From assembly GCA_008694505.1 (NCBI GenBank), contig VZDJ01000998.1:1-64000 (forward strand): a DNA stretch of 64,000 bases, read 5' to 3'. Positions 22,340 through 34,639 of this stretch are shown here, piece after piece. The stretch comes from Cyanoderma ruficeps. Taxonomy: Eukaryota > Chordata > Aves > Passeriformes > Timaliidae. Position numbers and translations under genes: made by a program. Under the pieces are notes generated by a model. The model searched no databases. It was not told where the DNA came from and saw only the letters and a list, made by a program, of their open reading frames with translations. Positions within the stretch are counted from its first letter, which is position 1. Each line of letters begins with the position of its first letter.

Positions 22340-22960
22340 ATTGTAGTATTGCCATGGAGCCATGGCTTTAATGACGCTATCTTGGTATCAAACGGATTGG
22401 TAAATCATCCTCCTGTCTCCACACAGTATAAACTTGCAGAAGTGTAAAGGAGAGAGGACCCTGATAATCATCAAAGAACTGAGGCAGGGTGAGCTTGACC
22501 TTGGTCAGGATTCCACCTAATTTTCTTCTCAATTCAGAAGGTTGTAGTTCAAAGACTTGCTGGAAGATGGGAATAGGTCTTCATGACCTCTCATGAAGAT
22601 CAAAAAAGAAGGACTGTAATTTAGTGAGGACAGCCAGGTAGTCACCAGCTAAAGGAGACAACTGTGCAGAAACACACAAAAATAAATGGTGTAAGAGGCT
22701 CAATGACTCAAATACATAAGCCACAATTACTGTTCTCTGTCTTGCATTTGCATTAATCAGGATCGTGTTCAGTTTAGTCTGTTCCTCCTTATCCTACATC
22801 AGAAGCAGGTCCTCTCTCTGAGGAGAAACTGACAGTGGGGGGTTAGTGTCATTTGGACAGCAATATTAGGAAGCTTCTAGTCATTAATTTGTGGTGTTCT
22901 TTACTAATTGCCTCAGTGAGTTTGGAGTAATTTTTAAATATGGCAATTAACGGGGATTAG
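22340..22960 (-). pseudogene. coding-like broken stretch, parent not recognised
   Basis: Reading on the minus strand, successive open segments follow each other with a few stops and frame changes: about 22870-22955, 22593-22790 (about 63 codons, with NANARQRTVIVAYVFES), and 22390-22592 (about 66 codons, with ELRRKLGGILTKVKL and QVYTVWRQEDDLPI), then a shorter one to about 22340. Codon use is gene-like. It may be a decayed copy of a gene, or old exons of the membrane-protein gene on the same strand. Chance cannot be ruled out because I chose the best frame in each part. Confidence 0.3.
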
Positions 22961-22999
22961 AGTCTTCTAAAGAAGCAGCTTATGTCAGAACTTTACAGT

Positions 23000-25900
23000 A
23001 CATCATTATCCTTACTACTAAACTATCATGGGCAGTAGTACATTCTACTTTCATTATTTGATTAAAAGTTGCCATTTACCCATTAATGAAAAACAGTTGT
23101 CACAAGTGAGCTGAAAACTTGTATGAAGAGGGGATAAAATAAAAGTAAAGAAAATGGCCTCTTGAAACCCGAAACACTGCAGTCATAAATTGTTAATAAT
23201 AATACTTTGTGGTCTCAGCCTGGACTTTTGAAACAGCTTAAATCTCTCTTTGGGGTTTTGTCATACCACTATCAGCAGGATTGTGCTTGGAAGGGAAGAA
23301 ATGTAGGGTGGATTCTTGCCTGTAAGGGACATAAAACTGCTGTGCTCCATTTCAAAATGAAGCTGTGAGTCTTCTAGGAAATCCTGGAAATCCTCTTCCA
23401 TCAGTTTCCTAGTACATATATTATAATGTTGCAAAGATTTTTAATGCAGCTGATAGGTTTATGAAGGCTTCATTCCTTTCACATATTGCCCATATATACA
23501 CATACTCAGTTTCATGCCAGGTGAATCTGTTTTTTCAAAACTGAAATCAAGTACCATGAAAAAGCTGAGGTTTTTTTTCACAGAGAGGTAGTCAGGACTC
23601 TGCTGGGGAAAATCTGTATCTTCTTATATCTGAGAATTTGCAATAACTGTTAGGCATAGTCCCTCAACTAAGGACATGGACAGATTTTCTTTGTATGTTT
23701 GTTGGGAATTCCTTTTGTCCAAGCTGGTATTGTGTCTCCACTATTTCTTCAGGAGTGGGACTCTTTCTGGCATGTGTGGGAAATATTCTAGCCACACTGG
23801 TCCTGTTTACTGTGTTGCCTATATTCATACCTGACTGAGGCAGGAGGGAAGTGCCTGATGGCTTAGGCTGGGGCAGTTCTGAGCAGTCCAATAGAAGAGC
23901 TTTAGACATCTAGAGAACATCTAGGGCTAAAATGACAGAGGTTTTGGAAACAGCTCAGGTCATGTAACTGCTGTGTTTTGATCTCACATTTCTTAATCTA
24001 ATATTTTTTGGTTCAGCATGTTGGGTCTCCTGAGCCTTTTGAAGAAAAAGATCAAATTAAATGAGAAACAAGTCCAAGATGAGTTTCAGCATGTGGTGTT
24101 TTGAGGAAAAACTAGTAGCACCCTACTTAGCTTAATGATTTTTCCCAGCTCAGCTGCAGCTACAAAAGCGGAAAACCCTTACCTTACATCAATATTGTAC
24201 TACAAGGCAATGTTTTGCTCCTGAGAGTTGAACTACTCAGGTAAAGCAAAGACTATTTCAGAGAATTTCTATTGTGAAGCTGAGAAGCTTTATTTCCATT
24301 TTCTTGAAAAAATATTGCTCTTGAACCAAATTAAATTATAAAAGAAGATATCAATGTCATCATAATCATAAAAGTAATTTGTGGTGTTCATAACTTTTAT
24401 GTAAAGAAGGATTATTTGGTTTAATATAATAGTCTCTGACCTGATGGCCACTATCTTGAATTTTGATGTAAACATGTGTTGGATGTGTAAATGCTTCGTA
24501 CAGAAGAACTAAGAATTTTCAACTAAGCTGTTCCATAGACAGTCTTCAAAAAATGCATCCTGTATCAATTTTTGCAAAGGATTGTTAGCTCCATGTTGTA
24601 TATATGCTGGATTTGGTTTTTCAGTTGTTTCGCCCCACAAGATCTGGAGGGCTTAGATTGCAAAATGGTAATGGGAAAATGCTGTTTTTTCCCCATCTGA
24701 GCATAGGAATGAAACATGGGTTTAAAGAGAACTGAAAAACATGTCTAGGACAGATTTTCTGGGAAACAAAGAATAGAGTAAACCATAGTTCTGGGACATG
24801 TGATTTATTATTGAGCCAAAGCCATATATGCTATAAGTTTGCAATATCTTGTCCATTTTGCATTCATTTGGACTGTGTTTAGCAAACAGGCTCTGTTTCC
24901 TGCTGGATAGAAGGCCAGAGTGCTGTGCAGAGCTTCAACTATAACCAAGCTACAGCACTGGCTGGTTATGTGCCCTAAAACACAGCTCTTCCCTGTCTTA
25001 TTTTCCCTATCAGTGAAAGAATGAGCTAACGAGTGTCATTTGTAAATGCTTTGAAACCTATAATTATAAATCACTATCTGAATTATAGGTATGTGTTACT
25101 GTTTGGTAGCGTGATTTGGTTTTTTTAATGCATCTGGAACAGTTATTAATGAAATACTTTTTATTGAAACAGACTGGAGACTTAGTATTTTAAATAGGTT
25201 GGGCACGGGCAGATCAGAGTGTGTTAACTAGCCAGGATTTCCTTTTCAGCTCTGCTCTTCATCAGCCATGCTGTTGGCACTCTTTTGTCTCCTGTGCAAG
25301 TACGTGACCAGGGAGAGAATAACATCAGGGAGCAGATCTACCATAAACCACCTGAGCAAAAATATATGTATATCTATTTATTTAAGCCTGAGGTGTTCTC
25401 TTGCTTCAGCGCACAGTCTCTCCAGAACCTCTGCCAGCACAAGGAGGGGGGAGGTGAGTAGATCAGAGGGGAGGGCAAGACTCATGTCAAGTAGTGGTTC
25501 CCTGCTCACTTGTTAAATTACATACCATGGATCACCTTGTGATCCATGCTTTGAGGAAATCCTTGCTTTGAGGAATTTTCAGGAAAAACCGGTCTTCTGG
25601 CTCTCCAAGATTTCCATTCTGTGAAGTGAAAGCTAAGAATCAAAGGAAAGCTCTCCATGAGAATTCTGCAATAAACAAATGACTGGGGACTGAGAGACGG
25701 ACATGGAGCAAACAGGTTCTCTTGTTGGGGGCTGTGCTGTACAGCATCCTCATGAGTCCAGCTGCTCCTTTTCACACTGTATATGAGTTGGGATAAAATG
25801 TCTCTGTATTCTCCCTCAGGTCAGGAGGTCCTCGAGAGCTTCAAAAAAGGCTTTGAATTTCTAGCTTACCTGTCATTGTTAATCTGACAGACTTTGGGCT

Positions 25901-27577
25901 GTTGTGTTATATATGAATGTTGAATAGGACTTTTGGTAGCATTTCAGTATGCAAAGCTGTATGTATGTAGCTCTTGTGAACACTGAGGAACCATTTGCAG
26001 AGCTCCTTTTTGGGGGTGGGGAGGCAGATGATACAGTTCATGGGACCATTTCACAACCCAGAGTCCCACTGCTCTTGCTTTTGACACAGTTGATCCTCAT
26101 CTTAGAAGCTGCTCACTGTGGGCAAAGAGGCTATGCCAAGATTTGACCTTCGATGTTGCATTGCCTATTAATAACCTGCAAACAATATGAAGATTTTATA
26201 GGCTGATTTCAGTTCACTTTTCTTTTTCAGTAGACTATCCATGCCTTCACTTTAAAAGATTATCTAAATCATGAAACACTGCTTAAATATTCTGACAACA
26301 GGGTTTAATCTAGGTAAATCAAGTCAAATAGAGATAGCAATTTTTCCCAGTTGGCTTCTGCTCTCAACTTTCTAATTATAATAACCTTAAGCACCTTATG
26401 AAGTTTCATTCACATGACTTGGACATTAAATGAACTATTAGTTAGTGTAGGATTAGAGCAACATCAAAGCCCTTATAGATTTTCAGCATTATGCAAAACC
26501 TCTCATTTTCCTTTTGACTTTAAGCACCATGAAGATGATAGGTTGCATTAAATAATTACAGCAGCGGGGTTCTTTCCTGTCCATGAGTAAGGCTGAGTCA
26601 GCATTTCTATTATAATCCCATCATATCAAAATATTTTATTACTCACCCATAAAAATTTGTTCTGGGATAGAATTTGGTATTAAACTCTCATCCTGAGATA
26701 AAGAGAAGAAAAACTGTTTAAACACTTCATGTCTGCTTCCTGCTTTTAGAGATAGTATGTGCATTTTAAACCAGTCAGTCAGTGCTTGAAAAGTCTCTAC
26801 CAGGTTTGCAATTCAAAACCAGCTCTATTTCCTACAGTGAGTGTTGGCAGGTTGCTATTAGTCTGCTTGGTGGATTTGTTCATTCTCCTTCCTGAAGCAG
26901 AGAAGGGACAAAGGGTCACAAATACAAAGCACTCAAATCTCAGAGTAAACTTTGTGAGTGACCTCTGACATCAGGGCTACTGCACTGAATCCTCTGACAC
27001 AGAAGAGTGGTGAGATGGTAAAAAGGAATATGTGCAAGGAGCGAGATGGGAATAAAAACAAGCCTCTGGGAAAGGTTCAATGCTTTTAAAGCAGCTACAT
27101 AGATCTTGTGCACTGTGTTCACTAAAAAGAAAATGGTTTCAGAGGAGAATGAAGGGCTGAGGGAGTTTTTAACCTGTGACTAATGCTCTGGCAGCTCACA
27201 TTAGTAACGTATCCTAAAAGTGGGATGAATTTTCTAGGGTGAATTGTGTAGGATGAGTTGAGGATATTGTACTTATTCATTAGAAAAAAAAATTGTTGGC
27301 AAAAGAGTAAGTTATGAGATGTAAGTAGGGTATCTGTGACAGCATTTATAAACCCTTCCTGTAAAGGGCTAACTCTCAAAATGGCTATCAGCAGCTATAG
27401 ACAGCAGGTTGTCAACAGAGAGCATCCCTGCAAATGCAAGGCTTAAACATAAAGAGCTGTGAGGTAAGTGTAGCACAGCTGTCTTCTCTGGAGGCTCACC
27501 AACAGAGCATGTCTTTGGGTACTGTAATTTGATTTTCCTTTCTTACTGCAGACACCGTGCTGTCTTTGCTCTAATTA
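23000..27577. other. intergenic or intronic, no gene seen
   Basis: AT-rich DNA. A minus-strand frame at 23664-23909 contains a 47-bp piece between a good acceptor and a donor (TCAG|GTATGA) near 23835-23885 but has no supporting neighbours. Otherwise nothing supportable. Confidence 0.45.
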
Positions 27578-28325
27578 TAGAATCAGAAAATCACAGAATC
27601 ATAGATGTGTAGATTGGCTGGATTTACCTTTAAGGATCTGTTCCTACCCAGTTGTCACAGGCAGAACATCTTCTATTAGATTAGGTTACTCAAAACCCCG
27701 TTCAACCTAACCTTGAATGTTTTCAGTGATGGGGTATTCACCACCACTCTGGGCAACATGTTTCAGTGCCTCTTGACCATCACTGAAAAAAAAAAATCAT
27801 TATCATGTGCACTCTAAATCTACCCTCTTTCAGTTTGAAGCCACTGCCGCTTGTCCTGTCACTAGAGACCATGGTAGGAAGTCTTCTTCCATCTTTCTCA
27901 TAAGTCCCCTCTAAATACTAAAAAGCTGCAACATAGTCTTTCTGGAGTCTTCTCCAGGCTGAACAGTCCCAACTCTCTCAGCCTGTTTTCATAGGAGAGG
28001 TACTCCACTCCTGTGACCGTCTTTGTGGCCTTCTCTAGACCCACTCTAACATATTTTCCTGTGCTGGGGCCCCAGAGCTGGATGCAGTGTTCTGGGTAGG
28101 TTCTCACTAGAATGAAGAGAGTGGCAGAATCCCCTCCCTCACCCTGCTGACTATGCTGCTTTTGGTGCAGCTGACTTTCTGGATTGGAAATGCACATTGC
28201 TGACTCATGTCCATTTTTCCATCCTCCAGTACCCCCAAATTCTTCTTGGCAGGGCCTCTCCCAAGCAAGACACCCGGCAGCCCGTATCAATACAGGGGTT
28301 GCCCTGACACACAGGGCCATTCTCA
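27578..28325 (-). mobile_element. CR1 LINE, 5'-truncated
   Basis: On the plus strand the copy begins with AGAATCATAG-type sequence, the complement of the avian CR1 3' terminus. It continues through the known 3' segment, including the complement of the stretch encoding the conserved end of the element (AGGCTGAACAGTCCCAACTC, near 27957). It extends to about 28325, where similarity stops. An A-run at 27786 interrupts it. Frames inside it are CR1 debris. Confidence 0.9.
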
Positions 28326-31300
28326 GAAAGGGATTCTCATCCGAAGGGACATTCAAATCAGACCCGTAAATCCAAAAACTATTTAAAAAGCTATCTATAT
28401 TTTGACATACATTGTCAAAATAATGATAATGTAATGGATATGAGTGTTTCTCGTCAACCTTGAAACTTCAGAACTCCATAACCAGCCCTGATTGTAGGCT
28501 GTTAAGTCAGTTTGACCCAAACTGAATCATCTTCATACAAGAAGAGGGTGGCTGCAGTTTTTGTCATTTGGAAACATCTTATATGAGTATAGGGAAACTC
28601 ACACCATGCCCTGGCTTAGGGTCCAGACCTGTTTCTAAAGTAACTTCTGTGGAGCAGTGACTGCAGATCATGTGTGGTTGACATGCACATGGGTTGCTGA
28701 CACCAGCAGTGATACCTGGGAGAGGCTCCACGTGTAACCTGGAAAGGTGGGAGATGAGTTCCAAATAATAAGAGCTGTAATCAACATTAGGCCATCAGCC
28801 AGATCTTCTCAAAACTCTTTAGTTTAAGACATTACCTCTTAGTTTTTAACTTTCCAAACATATCTGTCTTGCTTCTTCAAACTTTTGTGGTGAGAATCCA
28901 GTTACATGAATAGTGATTTCCTTGACATGCAATGTATTTTACCACAGCTCTGGCACCTTTCCTGGACAAGTGCAGGATGCTTTTATTTTTCACATCTGTT
29001 TGTTAGAAGAAATTATCTATGGACGCAGTTTCAGTTCCAGCTGAAGCACTAGGCTACCATGCTGCACAGTGGATCACACTATCTGTGTGGAGCAACTGGT
29101 CCTTGACTTTGTACCCAACACAGGTACCATGGCTCTTTCCTGACCCCTGGCTCTGGCCCATCTTTCCACTCCCCCTCCACTGTTTCTGTACTGTTTACAC
29201 AGTGAGCTCTGTGTGCCTGGGATTGTCTTTCACATTGCTTGTGTATGGGATCAAAGTCTCTGATGTAGCCTGTAGGCTTTTCTAGAGTGCAAAACAACTC
29301 AGCTGTACTTAATTTACACTAAACACAGAACATTGGAGATTAACTTGCTATTGTATGGTGGGTTTATTTCACTGCTGGCCACTTCAGGCACCTCAGAACT
29401 GGCCAATACATCAGTTTCCTCTCCAATGAATGTGGCTAGAAGCCCAAAGAGGCTTGGCTGCACAGATGAGAAGTGTCAGTGTAATAGGAAGCACCAAACC
29501 TTTGGGTGTCATGCTGAAAACAGCCTGCTGGGTGATGCTACATTGGTCTGCAAGACCATCTCCCTTTTGCCTGACCTGTGACAATTGTTCAAAATCAAAA
29601 TCTGGCTGCAGTGGTTGTGTTATGGTTATTTTTTCCTTAATTAGTGACTTCCAGAGAGGAGATCCTTTGTTAAGGAAAGACATTGAATCAGGAAGGATTC
29701 CTGAGTGAAGAACTGTATTTATGCTATCTCAGTTTGGGCTAAACTGCTAGGAAGTCTGTTAAGTTACTGACAGAGTCATTCTTCACAGCTGTCAGCCCTT
29801 ATCCATACACTAGGAGGATCATTAATATGACTAAAATGAAGCATCTGTCACTCTTATGCTAACAGGGAGCATACTTCCCATAAATTGTATTTAAAGGGAG
29901 CTGGGTGGTGAGTGTTTAGTGTTTGCTTCAGAGAATGGTAAAGTTTTACTACATTTGACTTTTGTCTCTGTTGCAAGCTTTTTCAAAAAGTTATGTGTCA
30001 TGCATTTGTAATGAGAAAGTGACATGCATTTTCTTGCTACTCAGTGTCAGGATGAGGCAAAGGAAGGGCCAAATAATGAAAGCTAGGAAGATAAGCAAAT
30101 ATCTTATCTACCACATTTTAATTGCAAAGCTAATAAAATCAGGTTGGCATAACTCAAAATCTCTTGCTGTTACACGCAAAAGCAACGTGAAAATCTGGAA
30201 AGAAAAAAACAAAATCAAAAGACATAAAGTGTGTCTTCAAGAAGCTATTTTATAAACATTTGAGTAAGTTTAAACTGTTTAGTTGAATTATGCAGTCCTC
30301 TGAAACTGCATATTGGTGAAAAATTGTCTGAAGAGCACCTAAGTATTCTCTCTAGCCATACTGATTTTATAAGACCCAGCTGATTTTATCAGGTTTTAGT
30401 TGATGACTTTTCCAGTCCTACAGTAAAGTTTCTCTAGTCCTTTTTATAATGTCATGGCTCATTTCTGAGTCTCACAGATATTGCAGTGGTTTGCGTTTCT
30501 TTGTTTTGGTTTGTTTTTTTTGCCTCCTTTTAATTTCTATGTGACCTTCAAGGTAGAGAAAAGATTATATTTTTGTTTTGAAATTGCCAGAACCACTTTT
30601 ATCATGGAGTCTGCTCCAGCTTCTGCTTAGATTGTTATTTGACATTTAGATTTAAATTTTCATGTTTTCACACTCTTTATTTTTGCTGATTAACTCTAGT
30701 TTATATATATTTTTCTGAATATGTATCATTTTTTTGTGTGGTAAGTTACAAAATTCTTAAGTAGATTACCCCTGCATTATCCTGGTAGGTTTTGTATCAA
30801 AATATGTTGTTAGTATTCAAATAAATGAAGATTACATGGCCCAAAATCCTGAATCTAGCACTGTGAAAAATGAGCCTGAAATAATTAAACTAAACACTGG
30901 AGGTGGAATTATAAAGGCCAAAGGAAAGTGGTTTAATTCTGGATATATATTTTCAGAACTCCTTTTGGCTTTGACCTGGAATAAATGCATTCTGTAAGAA
31001 ATAAGTTCCCTTTTATAATTTTAAAACATTAGGTCATCTAGGGTGCTGTAGCTTGATGGGGACTTATTCCAGGGCATTCTTAAGTGACCACTTATCCATG
31101 CATAGGCAATGAGAAACTGGGATGGAAGTCACTTCCTGGCACATTTCTTTCCCAGCTCTCTATGGTTTCTGCTCATTCTGATTTGCTTTATGAGTGGAGT
31201 AGTGAGAAGGATCTCAGCTGTGTGAGAAACAAACAAAAGCTTATTCCAGGGCTATGAATTTAATTTTTAGAATGTGCCAACTCTGACTTTCTCTGTTTTG

Positions 31301-32895
31301 CAACTTGTCCCATAACTAACACAATGAATGAGGAACAGGAAAATATTTCCCTTAGCTCAGTTTAAGGTCTAACTTCAGCCAAAATTATATAAACCCCAAA
31401 ACTGCTTCATAACAGAATTGAACTACAGCTTCAATAAGCACCAGGCATAGACAGGAGATGAAAGAATTGAAACGTTTTAACTGACATTGTTGAAGAAAAC
31501 TACTTTTTTACTAATGCCCAGTATCATGTTGTGGTGCTATCTCGTGATCATTTTCTTAAGCACAGCTATATTGTAATTTTACTGTGATCCTTCACATTCA
31601 TAATTGATGTTACTTCTAAAATTGCTTCAGAATGAGAATAAACCAAAAAACATGGGCTTCTCAGCTTTTTTTCTGGTGTCTGGCAAACTGCTCTCAAGTT
31701 CAGAGCCATATCTGCTGACACCTTGATTTCTGAATCAGTGCACCAAGGTCATAATTTTTAAATGATTTTATGAATTCCTCATTTCCAAACATTATTTGCA
31801 TGTTTAAATTCACATAATAAATTTTGTTTGGCCTTGGGATGCACAAAAGTGGGTTTAACAGCTGATAGATAAAGAGGGGAAAAAACCCACTTCAAATTTT
31901 TGTTTTGATTTAAGAAGATTTTCTAAATACTGGAAAGCTCCACACCTTTCTGTTGTTCTCTTCTTGCCTCACTGGACATTCAAATCTTCTTTGCTTTGAA
32001 ACAATATGAATTACCAGAGTGGTAATAAAACAGTCTTATAGAAGGGGCTAAAAGGTTAAGTGATTCAGGGAAGAATGTTTTAGCAAACTCACAACAACTG
32101 TCTTTCAGTACATTACCCTAATCATTTGGTGGCAACAAAGCAGTCACCTCAAAAAGGAAGTGATTTGATTACATCAGCCGACTGAAATGCTTTCATATTG
32201 TTGGAGGAAATGCCACATTTCCTAATGAAGCATTAGGAAAGGAACAAGAAACATTTTTGACTAATGACAAATGTGGGAGAGGGAAGCTGCTAGATTCTGA
32301 AAGTACTGGTCTTTAAGGAATAAATACTGGGTCTTAGAGGGAAAAAGTGTTAGAAGGAAAAATGTGCTTGTCACTCATGATGCCAGGCAGCTGTGAAAGT
32401 GCGCCAAGCTACTCAGTGAAACAGAGGTATCAATCCACCTCTAGACAAGCCAGATCAGGTACCAGAGTGTCAGAGCTTCAAGTTGTTCTACCAATGCTGA
32501 TACACTGTCTCAAGTTAGCTAATATGGGTTGGCTCAGTTAATGTGAGTTAAACAGGCACCTCTGGTAGGTGTCTCACAGAGACTGTTTATAAATACATAT
32601 GTGTTAACAACTGCACAGGTTACTTCTAACGTGGCAGCTAGGATCTGCAGCTCCCAACAGTTTAGGCTTCACTAGTGGTGTGGGATGTGGTGGCATTGTG
32701 CATGTCCCATATTCCTTAGTCTGCACTGGGCTGTGTTGCATAAAAAATTACAATCTCTACTATTCATTAAACCATCTAAATTCATTATATTACAGCCAGT
32801 CTATACAGAAACCTAAAATATTGAGGAAATAATTTTGCAGAGCACAACTGTGTAACTAAACTCTTCCCAGGCATTTACATCTCAGTGAACCATGA
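28326..32895. other. intergenic or intronic, no gene seen
   Basis: No splice-supported coding segment. Overlapping frames at 29019-29285 (plus) and 29411-29683 (minus) are open but unrecognised and lack flanking splice support. Confidence 0.5.
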
Positions 32896-33128
32896 TTTAT
32901 TAGGGTTAAATACTTCAGAGTGCTACATTCTCCATTTATCAAATGAAGGGACAGATGCTAAATCTTAAAAGCAACAATTGACATTTCACATATGAAACTT
33001 CTAACAATGACAGCTAATTAATTATAGCTCATTTAAGCTACAAAATAAAACTGACTTCAGCTTTTGCATCAGGCTTTCCTACAAAAGAGATTTCTTTTCC
33101 CCCCAAACATGTAATGAGTGTGGGCTCT

Positions 33129-33207
33129 TCAGCTGGATGGGTCCTCAGATTGGGTTCTCAACATCTTTATCCGTTTTTCCAGTCTCTCCATCCATTCATT
33201 TCTGAGC
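33129..33207 (-). CDS. FAM240A: FAM240 family protein, exon 2 (C-terminus)
   Basis: The 79-bp exon follows acceptor TTTCTGTCCCTAG. Its first base completes a Lys codon split across the intron, and 25 codons follow before the TGA. It encodes LRNEWMERLEKRIKMLR and a short acidic tail, the LR-EW-x-RLEKRI-ML pattern I associate with the C-terminus of FAM240 proteins. A polyadenylation signal (AATAAA on the minus strand) lies at 32896-32901, 228 bp past the stop. Confidence 0.75.
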
Positions 33208-34462
33208 CTAGGGACAGAAACATCGATCAGCTTGTCCCCATAATTTTACATGGAATGGATTTATACTCTTCATCTCTTCCACTGATGATATTTTTTGGTG
33301 CTTTTCCCCAACTGTCATGCAAATTTTCCTGCCCCTTTAGAGCTCTTTGCTGGACTTCAATACAAGCTCTTAAATCCTAGTGAGGGATCACCTGAGCTTT
33401 GTGGTTCATCTCCATCTCCAGCGTGCCCTCTCTCGAGTGCCTGTGTGTCAGAGTGACTTGTCACCTGCACTGGAGATTGCCTGCTGCCACCTGCTGGGTC
33501 ACATCACCCAGCACGTCCCCAGCCTCCTTCCTCGTCTGTCCTGCTCAGCTTGGAGACACTGTGCATGCTGAAGCTTCTGTTGGACCCATAGCAGATAGCT
33601 TTCAGTAATATGTGACCCTTTATTTTCTTTGGATAATATCTAGGTACCACAGAAAGACTTACTCAAATAGAAAAGAGAGGTATTTCCCAACTAAGGAGCT
33701 GTAGCATTGAGATTAGGTTAGTCACAAACAGATAAAACATGCTGGAGACTAATTCTAGTGTTCTTTCATCCAGGGTTAGTAATGTAAGGCTGTCCTTGCT
33801 CTTAATTTTTCAAGTAACAATGCAAAGAGAGCTATGAGGAAGGCTTTGGAAAATTGCTTTCTCACAGGATAATTGATCTCAAGACAAAATATAATAAATA
33901 ACAGAAGTATATATCTTGGCATATGCCTTCAACTTACAGAGAGTTGATTTGAAGTAAAACTCTGCTGATCCTGCTACAGACTGCTCTTCCTTGCAGTGAC
34001 TGATTAAGGGGAATGTGACTGAATAAGGTAGATATGGCTATGGATGGTGGTTACCTTAGTATGCTTGGACCATCTACTTTATAATGGATTTACCATACAC
34101 AAATTAAACAATTTTAAATAATTCAGACTATTTGCTTGTGAAAGCAGGGCCACAGAGAAAGAATGTGGGCTAATGTTCAAGACAAGCCTGCACTGTTAAA
34201 TATTGTCCTGGTAATTTCAGAAAGTTCTATGCTTTGGACTAATTTATGAAACAGCAGTTATGGAAGAGTGAATTCTTTTCCTATCCTATGAAGTCATAGC
34301 TTAAACATATTTGCATTACATCATAATTTGGAAAGCTTTATTATTTTCTATAAATCAAAATTACTTTCAGATTTCATTCCATGACTTAAATAGAGGTATT
34401 ACTTAAAAAAAAAAAAATTACAATGCCAACTCAAGTAACCTTTCTGGATGCAGATTACCCAC

Positions 34463-34602
34463 TTTGTCAGAGCACTTCTTCGCTGACGTTCTTTTTCATT
34501 TTGCAGATACTGAGTTTGTTGCTCAATGGTCTTTTCCCAGAAGTTCCTCAGGTCACTGGTTTCACAGCCCCGCACTTCATGGCGCATATATTGGCTATTC
34601 AT
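34463..34602 (-). CDS. FAM240A: FAM240 family protein, exon 1 (start codon and N-terminus)
   Basis: FAM240 proteins are very small, predicted helical vertebrate proteins of unknown function. The ATG at 34602 opens 46 codons plus two bases, ending at donor AA|GTGGGT. A 1255-bp intron leads to exon 2, and the junction restores the frame to give a complete 72-residue product. Features are a conserved-looking start (MNSQYMRHEVRGC), the F21-W22-E23 motif and a long charged helix (QNEKERQRRSALTK). A second GT three bases on (TGG|GTAATC) would put exon 2 out of frame, which decides the donor. The frame has an upstream in-frame ATG at 34629, but the inner ATG fits the family start. I choose FAM240A over FAM240B/C because of its position next to the EGF-CFC gene on the same strand. 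Confidence 0.75.
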
Positions 34603-34639
34603 TTTCTCTAAAGGAAAAATTCGAAACAACTGTATGACA

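Noticed and set aside
34399..34629. N-terminal LRRC2 exon
   Set aside because: A weak similarity to the LRRC2 N-terminus (LWE and SAL motifs) was noticed first, but the complete two-exon 72-residue structure and the pattern of the second exon fit FAM240 much better.
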